A DNA stretch of 64,000 nt from Capra hircus (GCF_001704415.2 NC_030817.1:53491550-53555549); one strand, 5' to 3'. Positions 48,594 through 60,304 are shown, counted from the first letter of the stretch. Translations and numbers: made by a program. Notes: generated by a model from the sequence alone, not told the origin.

Positions 48594-48742
48594 CCCGAGC
48601 CATAAGAGGCTCCATGTGACCGGCTGACATCACGGCCGCCGCTCTGTTTACACCGCGCCCCTCCGCTTCCTCCCGGGGCGGGAGGCGGGCGGCGGGAGGC
48701 GGCGCGCCCCAGCACCGCGCCCCGCCCCGCCCCCGCGGGCAG

Positions 48743-48748
48743 GTGAGC
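48743..48748 (+). other. Candidate plus-strand 5' splice donor in the CpG island
   Basis: The plus strand reads CAG|GTGAGC with the cut after 48,742, close to the mammalian donor consensus. It lies 278 bases from the RORA4 ATG on the divergent side. CpG-island promoters often fire in both directions, and in human an antisense lncRNA (RORA-AS1) overlaps this part of RORA. This could end a first exon of such a transcript. No acceptor or second exon was identified, and chance donors are common in GC-rich DNA. Confidence 0.3.
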
Positions 48749-49049
48749 GGCCGCGGCTCCTGGGCGCACCCCGGCTGGCGCTGCCCTCTGGCACCCCCGG
48801 CCCGCATCCAGACCCCCAGCCTTCTGCCCGCTTCCCGGGGCACCTGTGGCCTCCCGGGCGCTCTCTGCGCCCAGCGCCCTTCGGATCGCGCAGCTACTTT
48901 CTCCCTCGACCCCTTGGGCAAGAAGGGCGCAACCTGACGCTACTTTCCCGCTCCCTTCCCGGCCCTCCCAGGGGTGACAAAAGCGCCAACTCGTTGGCGG
49001 AAAAGCAGGGTTCGTTCGTCTGGCGAGGGGCGAGGGGTGGGCTCTAGTT

Positions 49050-52000
49050 TTCCTCACTTCCAACTTCCCAGATCACCCCAGTTTTAGTCGGAAGGTAGAG
49101 CCCCCTCCGGGGCGGTGGAGAACGGAGTCACCCAGACTGTTCCAGGAGTACTAGTTTCCTCAGTCTTTCCTGGGAGACTCGGCCTGCGAAAAGGGAATTC
49201 CGCCCACCTAGACACTGATGTTTCTCATCCTACCAACATTTAAGGTCCTGGTTTACACCTCTCCCTTCCTGCAGGACCACTGATACCTGGAAGGAGAACA
49301 GACAACTGTGTGAATTACCTAGATGTACTCCAGTTGCCAGCCGATTTGAGCCACTAATTTCCCAGGCTCTTCCATAGCCACCATTCTCTCCAGAGAACCC
49401 ATCTACAAGTGGAAAAGGTTCTAGTTTTCACACCCTAAAAGTGAGATGTTTCGGTACTTTAGACAGGAAAAAAACCACCACCACCACCACCGCCAGCAAA
49501 TAACCAAGCAACCTCTAAAGGTCAACTTTGTGAATTCTGCAACTAAGGCTTAATTCCCTCCAAACTTTGAAGCTTAATCCTTTTAACTGGCCTTATGGAA
49601 ACTTAAATCATGATATTATTATCAGATGAATTTCTTTACTATGAACTTCAGATGCTACATACCCAGAGACCAAATTATTTAAAATTTCAGTAGGCTTGTC
49701 CACAGTATTGAGCATAGCAGAAAAAATTATCAAAAGTCAAGTTCGTTACCTACTACTGTTCCTTCACACAATTTCAGCTCTGCTTTCTTTTCTGATGGTC
49801 TATGTTTCCATTTACAACTCATATTAGATGGTTATTAGTTGTTGCATTCACGGTAATTAAGCAAGAAGAGTCCTAACATTTTTTCTAGTATAACTGAGCT
49901 GTCCTTGCCGCTGAGTTGGGACATAATTTAAAACACATGCAGACAATCAGCACCGCAAAAACTAAGATTTACACTCTCCCATCCCCCCGAACCCCCTTCA
50001 AGGCAAAATTTACAGAGTGCTCTAATTTAGAAGGCTAAAAAAATTCATGGTACCTTAAATCAAGCCATACCTTTATAAAAGTTTGATCTCAGCTAAAGTT
50101 ATCCTAACAACTTTTTTTCCCCTAATAAAACTACAAAAATCAGAAATCATAACAATGTGAAGCCGAAACCTACCCATGTTAACTCAGCTGTCCAGCCATA
50201 GCAAAGTGGACAAGAGTTTCAAATGAATCAACCATACCCTCTGTGATGTTTACAGTGATGAAATTAAATCACACCACATTCCCATGATGCAACTCCATCT
50301 CCCAGTGAGGCAACGCCCCTCAGTTACATGGACACTATGCTTCATGTGTGGTTCTTGATTTCCCTTGTCCTACCGACTTTAATAAGGACAGGTAACGCGG
50401 AGCTGTCCTATTGGTAGGTTCTGGGTACAGTTTTCTTTCCTTTGTATTGTTAAAGGATGGAAAAACATCAGAGACTGCATGCTCCTAGGGGTGTTTTTCC
50501 ATACTCACTGCAAATGAATCCAGATAAACGACTCTGAAAATTCAGCATTACTTTAAAACAGCATCCTGCTTTAGAAAATAATGCTTTGAAAATGACCAAA
50601 TCCATTAGCTCCAGCCTGCCTGTCAGACATCTGACTCCAAGGTAAATAGTCTTACATTACTAGTAATCGGTATTTATTTCCAGACCATTTCAAATGAAAT
50701 CAGTAATCGGGAATGACATGTAACATGACATATGCTCCTGCAATTACAAGGAGAAGAATCATTCATCCTATACATATGTCCCCAATAGAAATATAATCTC
50801 ATAATACTTAAACTTGAAATGTTTATACCTTTATTCAACAAAGACATTTCCATGATAATGTAACACTGACCTTGCCCTTTAGAAATGTATTTCGTTCTCA
50901 CCATACAAACTAATGAGCAACAGAATTTCAGATATGAAGTCACAGTAACCTTCCTGTGTGGCTAGATGCTATTTGTAACACATGCCTCTATTAAATGCAT
51001 TTTTTCATTTTCAACACAGCTTTTAACACAGAGTATATTAGTGTTTATATTAACACAAAACTCTCATGAAACTTCAAAGGTAAATATGAGAGGTTTCTTT
51101 TTCTTTAAAAACCCTCTTGAAATACAACTTTTCCACAGAGTTATAAGTCCTCAACCAAGTAAATCAGTCAAGAATGAAAGGATCTGTATTTCCCTTCAGT
51201 ACTTCCACATTGAAGCCAAAAAGGAAGCACATTTCGGTGCAAACTTTTACCAGCTAAATATTAAAATACAGGAATAATTATTTGGTTTCCATAAAACACA
51301 CACTCCTGGAGTACCAACTATTGGGGTAAAACAGTGTTAAGTAGTTTACTCTTTCCATTTGAAAAATTTTTACCAAGTGTTCTGAAGGAAAAAAAAAGCA
51401 TAAAAAAATTGATTACAGGAAGGTAATTAAACAAGATGAGAACTCTTTACCATGAATGGGATTATATCATACATTAATTCTCAAGTCAAATATTTCTGTT
51501 GGCTAATCTCAGAAAAAGAAGGCATATTGCATACTTAAAAAAACATGGAATTCAACTCAGAATCCTCTACAGACAGTTCCATGTGGTGTCCCTATGTACT
51601 GGGTTTCCCACTGGCTCTGTCACTTAGCAAGGAAGTGGAAGGACATAACTGATGGCAAGTTATCCCAAAATGCCCATGAGGAAAGCTTGCTGAATTTCTG
51701 CAGGAGTCTAGACTAGAGTATAATTAGTAAATTAGTGCCTATCTTCCCATTTTCAGAAGTTAAATAAGGAAATGATACTTGACTTTAGAAAAGTACATTT
51801 GACTTTCTGCCAAACAGAATCTGACCTCATGGTATACACCTCACTGATTCACACCTGGAGTGCTCCTGGGGAGAATGGCAAAATGACGGGCTGACAAACT
51901 TATCCAGAATCGCCAAGTGGCTCCCTGTGCAATGTTTTCAGAGTTGGCTGATGCACATGAGAGGGAAGCTACATTTCGACTCTGAGGTTCTGTCTCGCCC

Positions 52001-53250
52001 GGGTCCTGGTTCTCTCTCTCCAGTGTGTGGCAGCTTGCTAATTCAATTAACTTCTTTCTAGCTGAACAAGAAAGGGATCACTGAAAGGTTAATATGGTCC
52101 TGGGCAGCTTGATTCAGCTGAATCCTTAGCCTCCGTGGCACTGTGATCTGTAGGAGCTGAGCCGTTTGGGCCAACATAAAGCTAGGGGACCAGGTCTCCT
52201 ACATACAAACAAGGTCTGAGTGTTAGTTTGAGACCCTGGTCTCTAGGTCTGAGACCTAGAGAGTTCTAAGTAAGATTACTTGGGAAGCTAAAGAGTAGAC
52301 ACAAACTTACCTACAATAGATTACAGCCTTGCTTAGTTTTGAGTCTGAAAGTGTCTCATAAAGAAACATTTATAAATGGAATAATGCTGATAAGACCTGG
52401 ACACCAAGGTGGAAGAGGGGTCTCTTTCTTTATGTGTGTTAAGGAAGAGGGGTGATCAGATTAATATAACCTATTTTATTCATGATTTTAAAGCAAATAT
52501 AGATGCCAGATTTAAATGTACATGTATGTATGCACATACATAGTCCATGAAAATAGTGAAATTAATGGTTTTTTGATGGCAAGAGACATCTTCAATTTTA
52601 TAAATACACTCACACATATCTATTTCTTATATTTCACATCATCAAGCACATTTACTGAATATTTACATTACTGGCCCTCTACTGGAGAATCAAACAAGAA
52701 TCAAACAAGCTCTATTCTTGAGAAGCCTCCTAATCAGGTGGCCTTGGCTCTTGAAAACTCTATGCAGAAGTCAGTTCCCTGAGTTGGAACTTCCCTAAAG
52801 AAAGGCAGTGTCTGGCCATCTGCTGAAAAGATGTTTGCACAGTGTTTTACCTCTCACAGGTGATGAATGGCTGTAAGTCATTAGTGCAGAGGTTAGGGTA
52901 ATAGAATGTTGGAAGTGAAGGATCTGGCTGAATTGAGATGACGGTGAAGGGATTCTGAGATTCTCGGAACCACGTGTCTCACATATCTATTAGGAAATTC
53001 AAGAACTGACAGATGTTTTGTAACAATCACAAGGAGGGAAAGGATAAAGTTCACAGGCATTCAGACCTAAGCAACCTCCACAGAGTAGGTAGGTGCCAGG
53101 TGCCTCACTACACACACACCTGCTAAGGGCAGCGAGGAAGATGACTCATATCACAAGCCAGAGGGACTGCCATTACTGTGTTCCCAAGGGATATCTCCCC
53201 CCTGCTCCTACAGCTGGCAGTGGAACAGGCATTCAGGAAATGACAAGACT
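49050..53250. other. Repeat-poor DNA upstream of RORA4
   Basis: About 4.2 kb with no recognised transposon or gene. A short (ACC)n tract lies at 49,471-49,491 and a 10-bp-arm palindrome at 52,241-52,261. Candidate area for distal control of RORA4 on position and repeat absence alone. Confidence 0.5.
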
Positions 53251-53252
53251 GT

Positions 53253-53326
53253 TTAAAAAATTATTTTATTAAAGTATAGTTGATTTAAAGCATGTTAATT
53301 TCTCCTATACAGCAAAGTGACACAGT

Positions 53327-53371
<45 letters not shown>

Positions 53372-53835
53372 TCTTTTTCATATTTTTTTCTATTTGGTTT
53401 ATTATAGGATATTGAATATAGTTCCCTGTGCTATACAGTAGGGCCCTGTTGTTTATCTTCTATGTATACTAGTTTGTTTCTGCTAATCCCAAACTCCCAA
53501 TCCATCCCTCCACCCTCCCCTGCCCCTTGGCAACCACACATCTGTTCTCTACATCTGTGAGTCTTCCAGTTTCATAGATAAGTTCATCTGTTCCATATGT
53601 TAGATTTCCACATATAAGTGATATTGTATGGTATTTGTCTTTCTCTGTCTGATTTACTTCACCTAGTATGATAATCTGTAGGCCCATCCATGTTGCTGCA
53701 GATGGCATTATTTCATTCTTCTTTATGGCTGAGTAGTATTCCACTATATATATGTGCCATGCCATCTGTATCCATTCATCTGTCGATGGACAGTTAGGTT
53801 GTTTCCATGTCTTAGCTATTGTAAGGAGTGCAAGA
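53253..53835 (-). mobile_element. L1 3' end with ORF2 C-terminal remnant, antisense
   Basis: The minus strand includes the end of L1 ORF2 (residues EYYSAIKKNEIMP and SQTEKDKYH-like VNQTEKDKYHTISLICG) and then the 3' UTR (CTGTACAGCAC-type sequence in reverse). A (GT)n repeat at 53,331-53,370 has grown within the UTR. 5' truncated, no endonuclease or reverse transcriptase present. Confidence 0.9.
53331..53370 (+). repeat. (GT)n microsatellite within L1
   Basis: About twenty GT units, probably polymorphic. Confidence 0.95.
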
Positions 53836-53871
53836 ACTTAAGATTTTTCTTTTAGTTAAAGGAATATAGGT

Positions 53872-53978
53872 AGTAGAAGCGAACTCAGAACTTGGAGCCC
53901 TGGGTTCAAGTTTCACACTTGTCACTTAGTGTTCTATGTCACCCTGGGCAAGTCATCTCCCTTCTCAGGCTGTCAGGC
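53872..53978 (+). repeat. MIR fragment
   Basis: GGAGCCCTGGGTTCAAGTTT and CCCTGGGCAAGTCATCTCCC are the MIR 5' part and core. Confidence 0.75.
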
Positions 53979-54164
53979 CCCTGAATGGAGAATGAAGGAA
54001 TAGGAAAGACTGCAAAGGGCTCCTGCAACTCAGATATCCCATGGCTACTTTCAGGACCGACACTAGCCCCTCCTCAGAAACACCTTCATCCCTTTCTCTC
54101 TACTGCGCCATGTTGACTTCCTTCTCCAAGGAGCATTCCTTGTTTCACTGAACTCCGAAGAATG

Positions 54165-54335
54165 ATACCATGAGCTCTGGCATTAGATTAAACTGGGCTC
54201 CAAACCAACCTTTATCCTACTCACTAGCTGAGTGAGCTTGAGCAAACCTTTGTTTCCTCATATGTGAAATAGGAATAGTTGAGCCTTATAGGGATACTGG
54301 AAGGAGTAAATGAAACAATTTAAAGAAAGGACAAA
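54165..54335 (+). repeat. MIR SINE
   Basis: GAGCTCTGGCATTAGATTAA, TCACTAGCTGAGTGAGCTTG, TTTGTTTCCTCATATGTGAA and GGAGTAAATGAAACAATT follow the MIR order. Confidence 0.8.
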
Positions 54336-54514
54336 GTGATTATCTTTTAGTAGGGTTAAAAGAGGAAATACTATCACCACCCCATATTGTTATACACACA
54401 GATCATGTACTTGGTAAAAAATTATTGACCTTAATATGGATATGTTGAAATGATTATCAGTAAGCACTTTTGATAAGCTTAGAAATGTGTGTGTGTGTGT
54501 GAATGCACATGTGT

Positions 54515-55060
54515 GTAATAAGTATTTATTATGCACCTGCTAAGTATTGGGACTATAAAGATGAGTAAAAATTAAATTACCTCTTTGCATAAGGGACCTC
54601 TTTTTATGCACTATTTTCTATAAGACTGCAAGCTTTTTTTATGTCTTGTTTGTTATAAGAATGAAAGTTCCCATCCAACGAACAATGATAAATATCTGTG
54701 CATTACATTGTGCTGGGACATGGAGAGGAAAGGAAAAAAGATTAAAATGTCAGACCTTCCCTCAAGGAACTTGCAATCTAGTAGGAAAATGAATGCAATG
54801 CTTATATTATAAGGCAGAATATGTGAAACATACTCTAAGCCAGGTGCTCTGTGGGCCAAGAGTAAAAGAGGTTACTTTGTGCAGGGTTAATCTTAAACTT
54901 TATGTGCAGAAGGACTTCATGGAGGAGGTACCACTTAAACGACTTCGAAGACTAATCAGATTTTAGTAGACAAAAAAAGGAATAAAGGCCATCTAAGAAG
55001 GAGAGCAGAACACACCTAAGAGCACACAGAAGAACATAGAGACAGAAATCATGCATGTTT
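54515..55060 (+). repeat. Ancient mammalian interspersed repeat, family not resolved
   Basis: TATTTATTATGCACCTGCTA, CCTTCCCTCAAGGAACTTGC, AATCTAGTAGGAAAATGAAT and CTTCATGGAGGAGGTACCAC are in the order seen in a common, very old mammalian repeat of LINE type. I cannot name the family with confidence. Confidence 0.5.
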
Positions 55061-55064
55061 TACT

Positions 55065-57470
55065 TAAGAAAACATGATTGTTTAGAGTAACATGAAGTAC
55101 ATATAGATAAGGAGGGGAAGAAAGCTCACAAAGTAGGCTGTAGGTGTTCCTTTGCTTTCCTTCAAAGTGCCTAGTACAGAGCTTTGCAAACTCTACTGTA
55201 TACATTCAGAGAACAAGTTCTGAAAAAAGAATTGAGGGCAGAAGACAGGACTCGCACTTTCAAAAATAAATCTCTTTACGGCTTGCCTATTTCATAGTCT
55301 TATTCTAAGGATTAATAGTTGGTTTGATAGTCATAAAGTTAAATTACACTTAATAAAACACATAGAGCAAAAGAGTTCCACATCACAGCACACCAGGGAA
55401 GAATAAAACTGGAAATGGGTGTTATTTCATCAGAGCGAAAAGCTAAGCAGAGCATTTTAAGAGGAACAAGATAAATTGAATGTTATTTGATTTCGTATCT
55501 CATCCATTTCAGTTCTGAAAATGATCTGAGACAGTTCTATTAATACAGATGCTTCATGGAGAGGCCATATTTTTAAAGAACTCTCTTAAATATAGATATA
55601 TATTTATCAAATAATGGAGAGAAGATAAGCAGTTACAGATGGTTTTCCCGATTTTTGTCATGCATGATCAAGGACCACAGTGTAACATGGGCTTCACTGG
55701 GAAATCTGAGTCTCGCAGCTCGGAATGTTCCAGGAGCAAAGGCTGGCATTATTTTGCTTTCACAGAGAAAATATGTTCCTGTTCAGTCAAGCAAAGTAAT
55801 CAATTATTCTGCATTATGAAATACTCATTTTATAACTATTGACATTTCAGACAGTTGTGCCACATGTCAATAGTGCTTTGGAGGCTCACATTTGAGCTTC
55901 AGTTCATAGGACAGGATTTACTGGGCTGGCAATGTCGGGTCAGGAGTCTGTTCGCTGCCCTCAGAAGCACACTTATTATTTATCTCTAGTCCTGCACTGT
56001 GGAAGTACGCTGTGAGGACTGAAACAAGAACAGAGGTGAGGGTGTTTTTCTACTTTCACTAAAAAAAATTAACTCTTCTAAATATGTTAGATTCATATTA
56101 AAATTCTATACTTTTCTCTTGAATTTAAAAAAAAAGATTCCTACATTTTGTAAGGTGGAGGTTGATTAAATTAGGTATTCCATTCAGAGGTTCCAAAATT
56201 TACATGAGATTTTGAATATCCAGTTAAACCTTGTGTCCCTCAAAGATGATTTTCTGAAATCAAAATGGCTTTCCAATAATTATATCACACTGCAGCTCTT
56301 GCTTTTACCTCACTTATTGTTTCACAATTCTTTGGAACTCATTCTTTAGCAGGCACTTTTTCACATTGAATTCACTCAAAGCCCTCTTTTGAGGAAACTG
56401 ACAGACAGATAAATTAAGTAACTTGTCCAAGAACACAAGGAACAATAAAAAATGGAATCTGGGGTGTGTGCATTTAACCAATACGTTATGACTCTCAAAC
56501 ATTTTCTAAATTTTCCTTTAATTGTGCACTACTCAGTATTTTGAAAAAGACAAGCTGACTTCTTCAGAAATTAAAATTGACTAATAAAATGTAGGCATGT
56601 GTGCAAGAACTTCTTTTATCACTAGCTTCTATAATCGAGCAGGGTTAGCATGTGCCATTATGAATTATTGCACAATTTAGTAAATTATTTAATTACTTAC
56701 TAATGAAGAAACATACTGTACATGGTTACAATTATCCTGTTTGAAAACAATGTTGTCATTTGTCCATTTAAGAAACACTTGCTACATATTAAATTAACTC
56801 ATGAGGGGGAATCTTCCTCTTTTGGAAAAATTAAACAACTCTAAATATTGGCAAAGGAATGGGACACAGGAACAGAAGAAAACTAACAACTTTAAACAGC
56901 CAAAGCTGGCATTTCCAAAAGACTTCAGACAAAATAACAAATCTGCTGAAAACACACATACAAAATAATAATTTTAGACTTCATGATCTTCTACAGGAAA
57001 AGCACAAGATAGAGATAGTTACTGATTTTACTTTTCCAAATTGTATCAAGGCTGCTCTTTTTATAAATAATTTTTGCAACATGTCATATAATACAGCATT
57101 TCCTGCACCTACTTTAATCACCGAACAAATGGTTTACGCAGCATAATAATCTTAAGCAGAGCTCCTTAGTTTTCAATACACTTTGAATAAATCATTGTCT
57201 ACATTTATTAAGTGACTACAGTCATGCATGGCCTCGTTATCTGTATAAAGACACAGCCTCTAGATGTTTTGGTAACACATCTTAAGTAACATGGAGTATT
57301 TTCTTTTTTGCTTTACCACATCTTTGGTTCTTGAAATATAAGAGATCATGTGGCAGAGCCACTGTAAACAAGGAAAGATTTCAAAAAAGACACATCAGAA
57401 CTGGGAGACACTCAAAGATGTCATGCGTGCCGCTTCCAAGACCGTAAGCTGCTAAACAGTTTCCATGTGT
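55065..57470. other. Single-copy DNA
   Basis: No gene or clear repeat in 2.4 kb of AT-rich sequence. Confidence 0.45.
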
Positions 57471-57487
57471 GACAGTTGCCTGTCGTT

Positions 57488-57617
57488 GCTGTTGCAGTTC
57501 GGTCGCTAAGTCATGACTGACTCTTTTGTGACCCCATGGACTGTCGCCCGCCACATTCCTCTGTCCATGGGATCTCCCAGGCAAAGAAACTGGAGTGGGT
57601 TGCCATTTCCTTCTCTA
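57488..57617 (-). mobile_element. BovA SINE body
   Basis: Reverse BovA (CTGTTGCAGTTCGGTCGCTA to GTTGCCATTTCCTTCTC) without head. Flanking GTTGCCTGTCGTT (57,475-57,487) and GCTGCCTATCATT (57,618-57,630) agree at 10 of 13 positions. Confidence 0.88.
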
Positions 57618-57788
57618 GCTGCCTATCATTAAAGAATCATATATAAGCAAGATCAATGATACTACATTTTTTTCTTTTGTCGTGTTTTCTTTCCTACCCC
57701 AGGGTCAATATGCCGTATCACTGGGTAATTTAAGTTAAACGAAAGTTTTGTTCTCCTATGAATAACACATATATTAGAGCTATAGTAT

Positions 57789-57916
57789 TGTTGTTTAGTC
57801 GCTCAGTCGTATCGGACACTTTGCAACCCCATAGACTGTAGCCCACCAGGCTCCTCTGTCCATGGGATTCTCCAGGCAAGAATACTGGAGTGGGTTGCCA
57901 TTTCCTTCTCTAGGGA
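57789..57916 (-). mobile_element. BovA SINE body
   Basis: Reverse BovA without head, 171 bases from the previous copy and in the same orientation. Its own duplications GAGCTATAGTAT (57,777-57,788) and GAGTTATACTAT (57,917-57,928) show that it inserted independently. Confidence 0.9.
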
Positions 57917-58194
57917 GAGTTATACTATAGTTTACAGAATTCATCACTTGCCAAAATACAGTAAGGAACTATTTCCTATAAACCAGTAAGAACTTCATTA
58001 AATTTGAGCATTATGAAACAACAGAAAGGAAAACATATTTTATATGTTCACAGTATTCACTGCTCAATGTATAGTGTAACATAAATTTCTACATAGTATT
58101 TATGTTATACTCACGATGTTTTATCAACAAGAACACTAGTAAAACACATGCTTTAATAGTATTTTCTGGTGTTACCTTGGCAAACTACAAGAAC

Positions 58195-59140
58195 TATATT
58201 TTGATCAAAATTCATCCTTTAGATATGTTTTTATTTCATTTCTTATAAAAATATAACTATATACAGTAAAAGTCACTCTTCTTAGTGTATAGTTCTATGA
58301 ATTTGACAAAGGGTTTTAATTTTGTAATGACCAACACATTCAAGATATGAAAGAATTCCATCTCCCTTAGCTCCCAAATTTTTTTCTGCCCTTCTGTAGC
58401 CAACTTATTCCCATTCTCCAAACCCTGGTAACCACAGATCTGTCGTCTGTCCCTATATTTTTGCCTTTAAAAGATATCATTTAAATGGAAAAATATGGTT
58501 TCTTTACTCAGCACAATACATTTCAGATACATTCCATCAACAAGTCAATAATTTGCTACTTTCTATAGTTGAGTGGTATTCCATTCTGCAGTTTATTCAT
58601 TTCCTAATTGAAGAACATTTATATTGAATCCATTTCTTAGCAATCATAAATAAAGCAGCTATGAACACTCATGTACAGGTTTTCGTGTGAAAGTAAGTTT
58701 TTATTTTACTTGGATAAAAATCTAGTTATGGGACTTTTAGATTACATGTGCTATAAAAGTTTAATTATAAGAAATGCCAGGGACTTCCCTGGTGATCAAG
58801 TGATTAAGAGTCCACCTTCCCAATGCAGGACATGTGAGTTTGATCCCTGACTAGGGATCTAAGATCCCACTTGCCTCAGGGCAACTAGACCCACGCATCA
58901 CTGCTGCTAAGCCCCAGTGCCAAACTAGAGAGAAGCCTGTGCTGCAACTAAGACCAGATGCAGCAGAAAAGAAATAAAAACCAAATAAATATTAGCAAGC
59001 AATGTCAAATGGTTTTCCAGAGTGGCAGCACCATTTCTGCATCCCGTATTAGCAATATGAGAGTTCCAGTTGCTTCAGATCCTCACTAGCACTTGGTATT
59101 GTCAGATATTTATCTATCTTGTTATCTGAGGTAGTTATGT
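58195..59140 (-). mobile_element. Old L1 fragment, antisense, split by a CHR SINE
   Basis: GTGGTATTCCATTCTGCAG, AATAAAGCAGCTATGAACAC, and after the SINE GGTTTTCCAGAGTGGCAGCA and TAGCACTTGGTATTGTCAG, are consecutive pieces of an ancient mammalian L1 in reverse. Confidence 0.8.
58784..58994 (+). mobile_element. CHR-type tRNA-Glu SINE inside the L1
   Basis: GGACTTCCCTGGTGATCAAG head, GATCTAAGATCCCACTTGCC and a long CHR tail ending in AATAAATATTAG. AAGAAATGCCA and AAGCAATGTCA on either side agree at 9 of 11 positions and complete the L1 reading. Confidence 0.88.
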
Positions 59141-59319
59141 TATATAAAATTCCTGGGATCACTGAATTAGTGAATACTGAATAATTATTTCTAGGAGAAA
59201 TATGAGTTTTCTAGGAGGTTCCTATGAGTCTGTGTTCATAACATTCTTGTCAGTTGATCAAGATACAACCTTATTTTTTTTGTGCTTCTACTTAGGGACA
59301 TCTTATTTGACGTATTCTA

Positions 59320-59436
59320 AACCCACTCCAGTGTTCTTGCCTGGAGAATCTCAGGGACGGGGAGCCTGGTGGGCTGCCGTCCATGGGGTCGCACAGAGTC
59401 GGACACGACTGAAGTGACTTAGCAGCAGCAGCATTC
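59320..59436 (+). mobile_element. BovA2 half-unit
   Basis: ACCCACTCCAGTGTTCTTGC to GACTTAGCAGCAGCAGCA: the second half of BovA2, little diverged, with its first half missing. Confidence 0.9.
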
Positions 59437-59754
59437 ATTCGTTAACACTGAACCCACGTGCAACAGCAATGGACAAAGCTTATCAAACGTGCATTTTCTC
59501 TGTAGGGCACATCACAGTGGGAACACTAGCCAGCACTTCAGCACTATGCTTGAGGTCCACTTTAAACAGCAGTATCACCAACAAAAGGCAGACAAATGAG
59601 AACAATGTGGCGCCGAGGCGACTGTGAAAACAGGACACTTGTTTACAGTGTGAGAGCTGAGACAAGAAGGCAGAATGTTGCCTCACCTGATCTCAGCTGG
59701 GAACATGTGTGTCAGGATGCTCTGTGCTTGCAAAAGTGTGAGAAAAGGCAGTAT

Positions 59755-60185
59755 TTTTTTTTAATAGCTTAAGTATAGTTGATTTACAATACTGTGTTAG
59801 TTTCGGGTATTCAGCAAAGTAATTCAGTCATACATTATTTCAGATTATTTTTCTATGCTAGGTTATTATAAGATATTGAATGCAGTTCCCTGTGCTATAG
59901 AGTAAATCCTTATTGCTTATCTATTTTATGTATAGTAGTGTGTATCTGTTAACTCCACACCTCTAATCGCCCCTCCCTTTCTTCTTTGGGAGAGTTTGTT
60001 TTCTATGTGACTCTGTTTCTGTTTTGTATATAGTTTCATTTGTTTTATTTAGATTTCACATATAAGAGAAATCATTCAATATTAATTTTTCTCTGACTTA
60101 CTTCACTAAGTATAATATTCTCTAGGTCCATTCATGTTGCTTCAAATGGCATTATTTCATTCTTTTTCATGGCTGAGTAATGTTA
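59755..60185 (-). mobile_element. L1 3' end, antisense
   Basis: GTATAGTTGATTTACAATAC, AGTTCCCTGTGCTATAGAGT and TCATTCTTTTTCATGGCTGA are the reverse of the ruminant L1 3' UTR and end of ORF2. 5' truncated. Confidence 0.88.
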
Positions 60186-60304
60186 AGGGCAGCAAATATT
60201 GATTCTGGAGCTATTAATAAATTTTGGTGAGTAGGCAAATATGCAAATATAGAACCTGCCAATAATGTCAATTAACTCTATCTATCTATCTCTATCTAAT
60301 CTAA

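Larger units (their letters stand above)
48434..48630 (-). other. Second, overlapping upstream ORF in another frame
   Basis: An ATG at 48,630-48,628 opens a frame that stays open through the RORA4 start and up to the splice donor, overlapping the RORA4 ATG in a different frame. It has further in-frame ATGs at 48,615 and 48,603. The start context is moderate (G at -3, T at +4). In unspliced RNA its stop would be the TGA inside the donor sequence; in spliced RNA it would end wherever the next exon gives a stop in that frame. The product is a cysteine-, glycine- and alanine-rich low-complexity peptide with no recognised domain. It counts only if transcription begins upstream of 48,630. Confidence 0.35.
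48465..48760 (-). promoter_or_regulatory. RORA: RORA4 5' leader and core promoter region
   Basis: This stretch lies just upstream of the RORA4 ATG on the minus strand. It contains Sp1-type GC boxes (GGGGCGGG at 48,675-48,682; CCCCGCCCCGCCCCC at 48,720-48,734), a forkhead core TGTTTAC at 48,645-48,651, and an ATF/CRE-like TGACATCA at 48,625-48,632 with one mismatch to the palindrome. A CAG/CTG-rich block at 48,552-48,577 and CGG-type runs lie nearer the ATG. I see no convincing TATA box, so dispersed CpG-type initiation is likely. Human RORA4 transcription is reported to respond to hypoxia through HIF-1 with Sp1. I found only one ACGTG core close by (48,331), and it is on the intronic side. 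The transcription start cannot be placed from sequence alone. Confidence 0.7.
47160..49045. promoter_or_regulatory. RORA: CpG island over the internal RORA4 promoter
   Basis: GC content and CpG density rise abruptly near 47,160 and fall after about 49,045, while both flanks are AT-rich. CpG stays common across nearly 1.9 kb, which in mammals marks an unmethylated germline promoter. The RORA4 start codon lies about 600 bases inside the right edge, so most of the island is downstream of the start, in the beginning of the first intron. No interspersed repeat was seen in it, as expected of a constrained promoter. The long ORFs that cross this stretch are explained by lack of AT-rich stop codons and are not listed as genes. 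Exact limits need a CpG observed/expected calculation. Confidence 0.9.

Noticed and set aside
47118..49063. Several 80-200 codon ORFs on both strands
   Set aside because: They overlap each other in the CpG island, have Pro/Arg/Ala/Gly-rich low-complexity composition and no family similarity. Stop codons are rare in such DNA.
53469..53765. A 98-codon minus-strand ORF
   Set aside because: It is the tail of L1 ORF2 and part of the 3' UTR of a dead L1.
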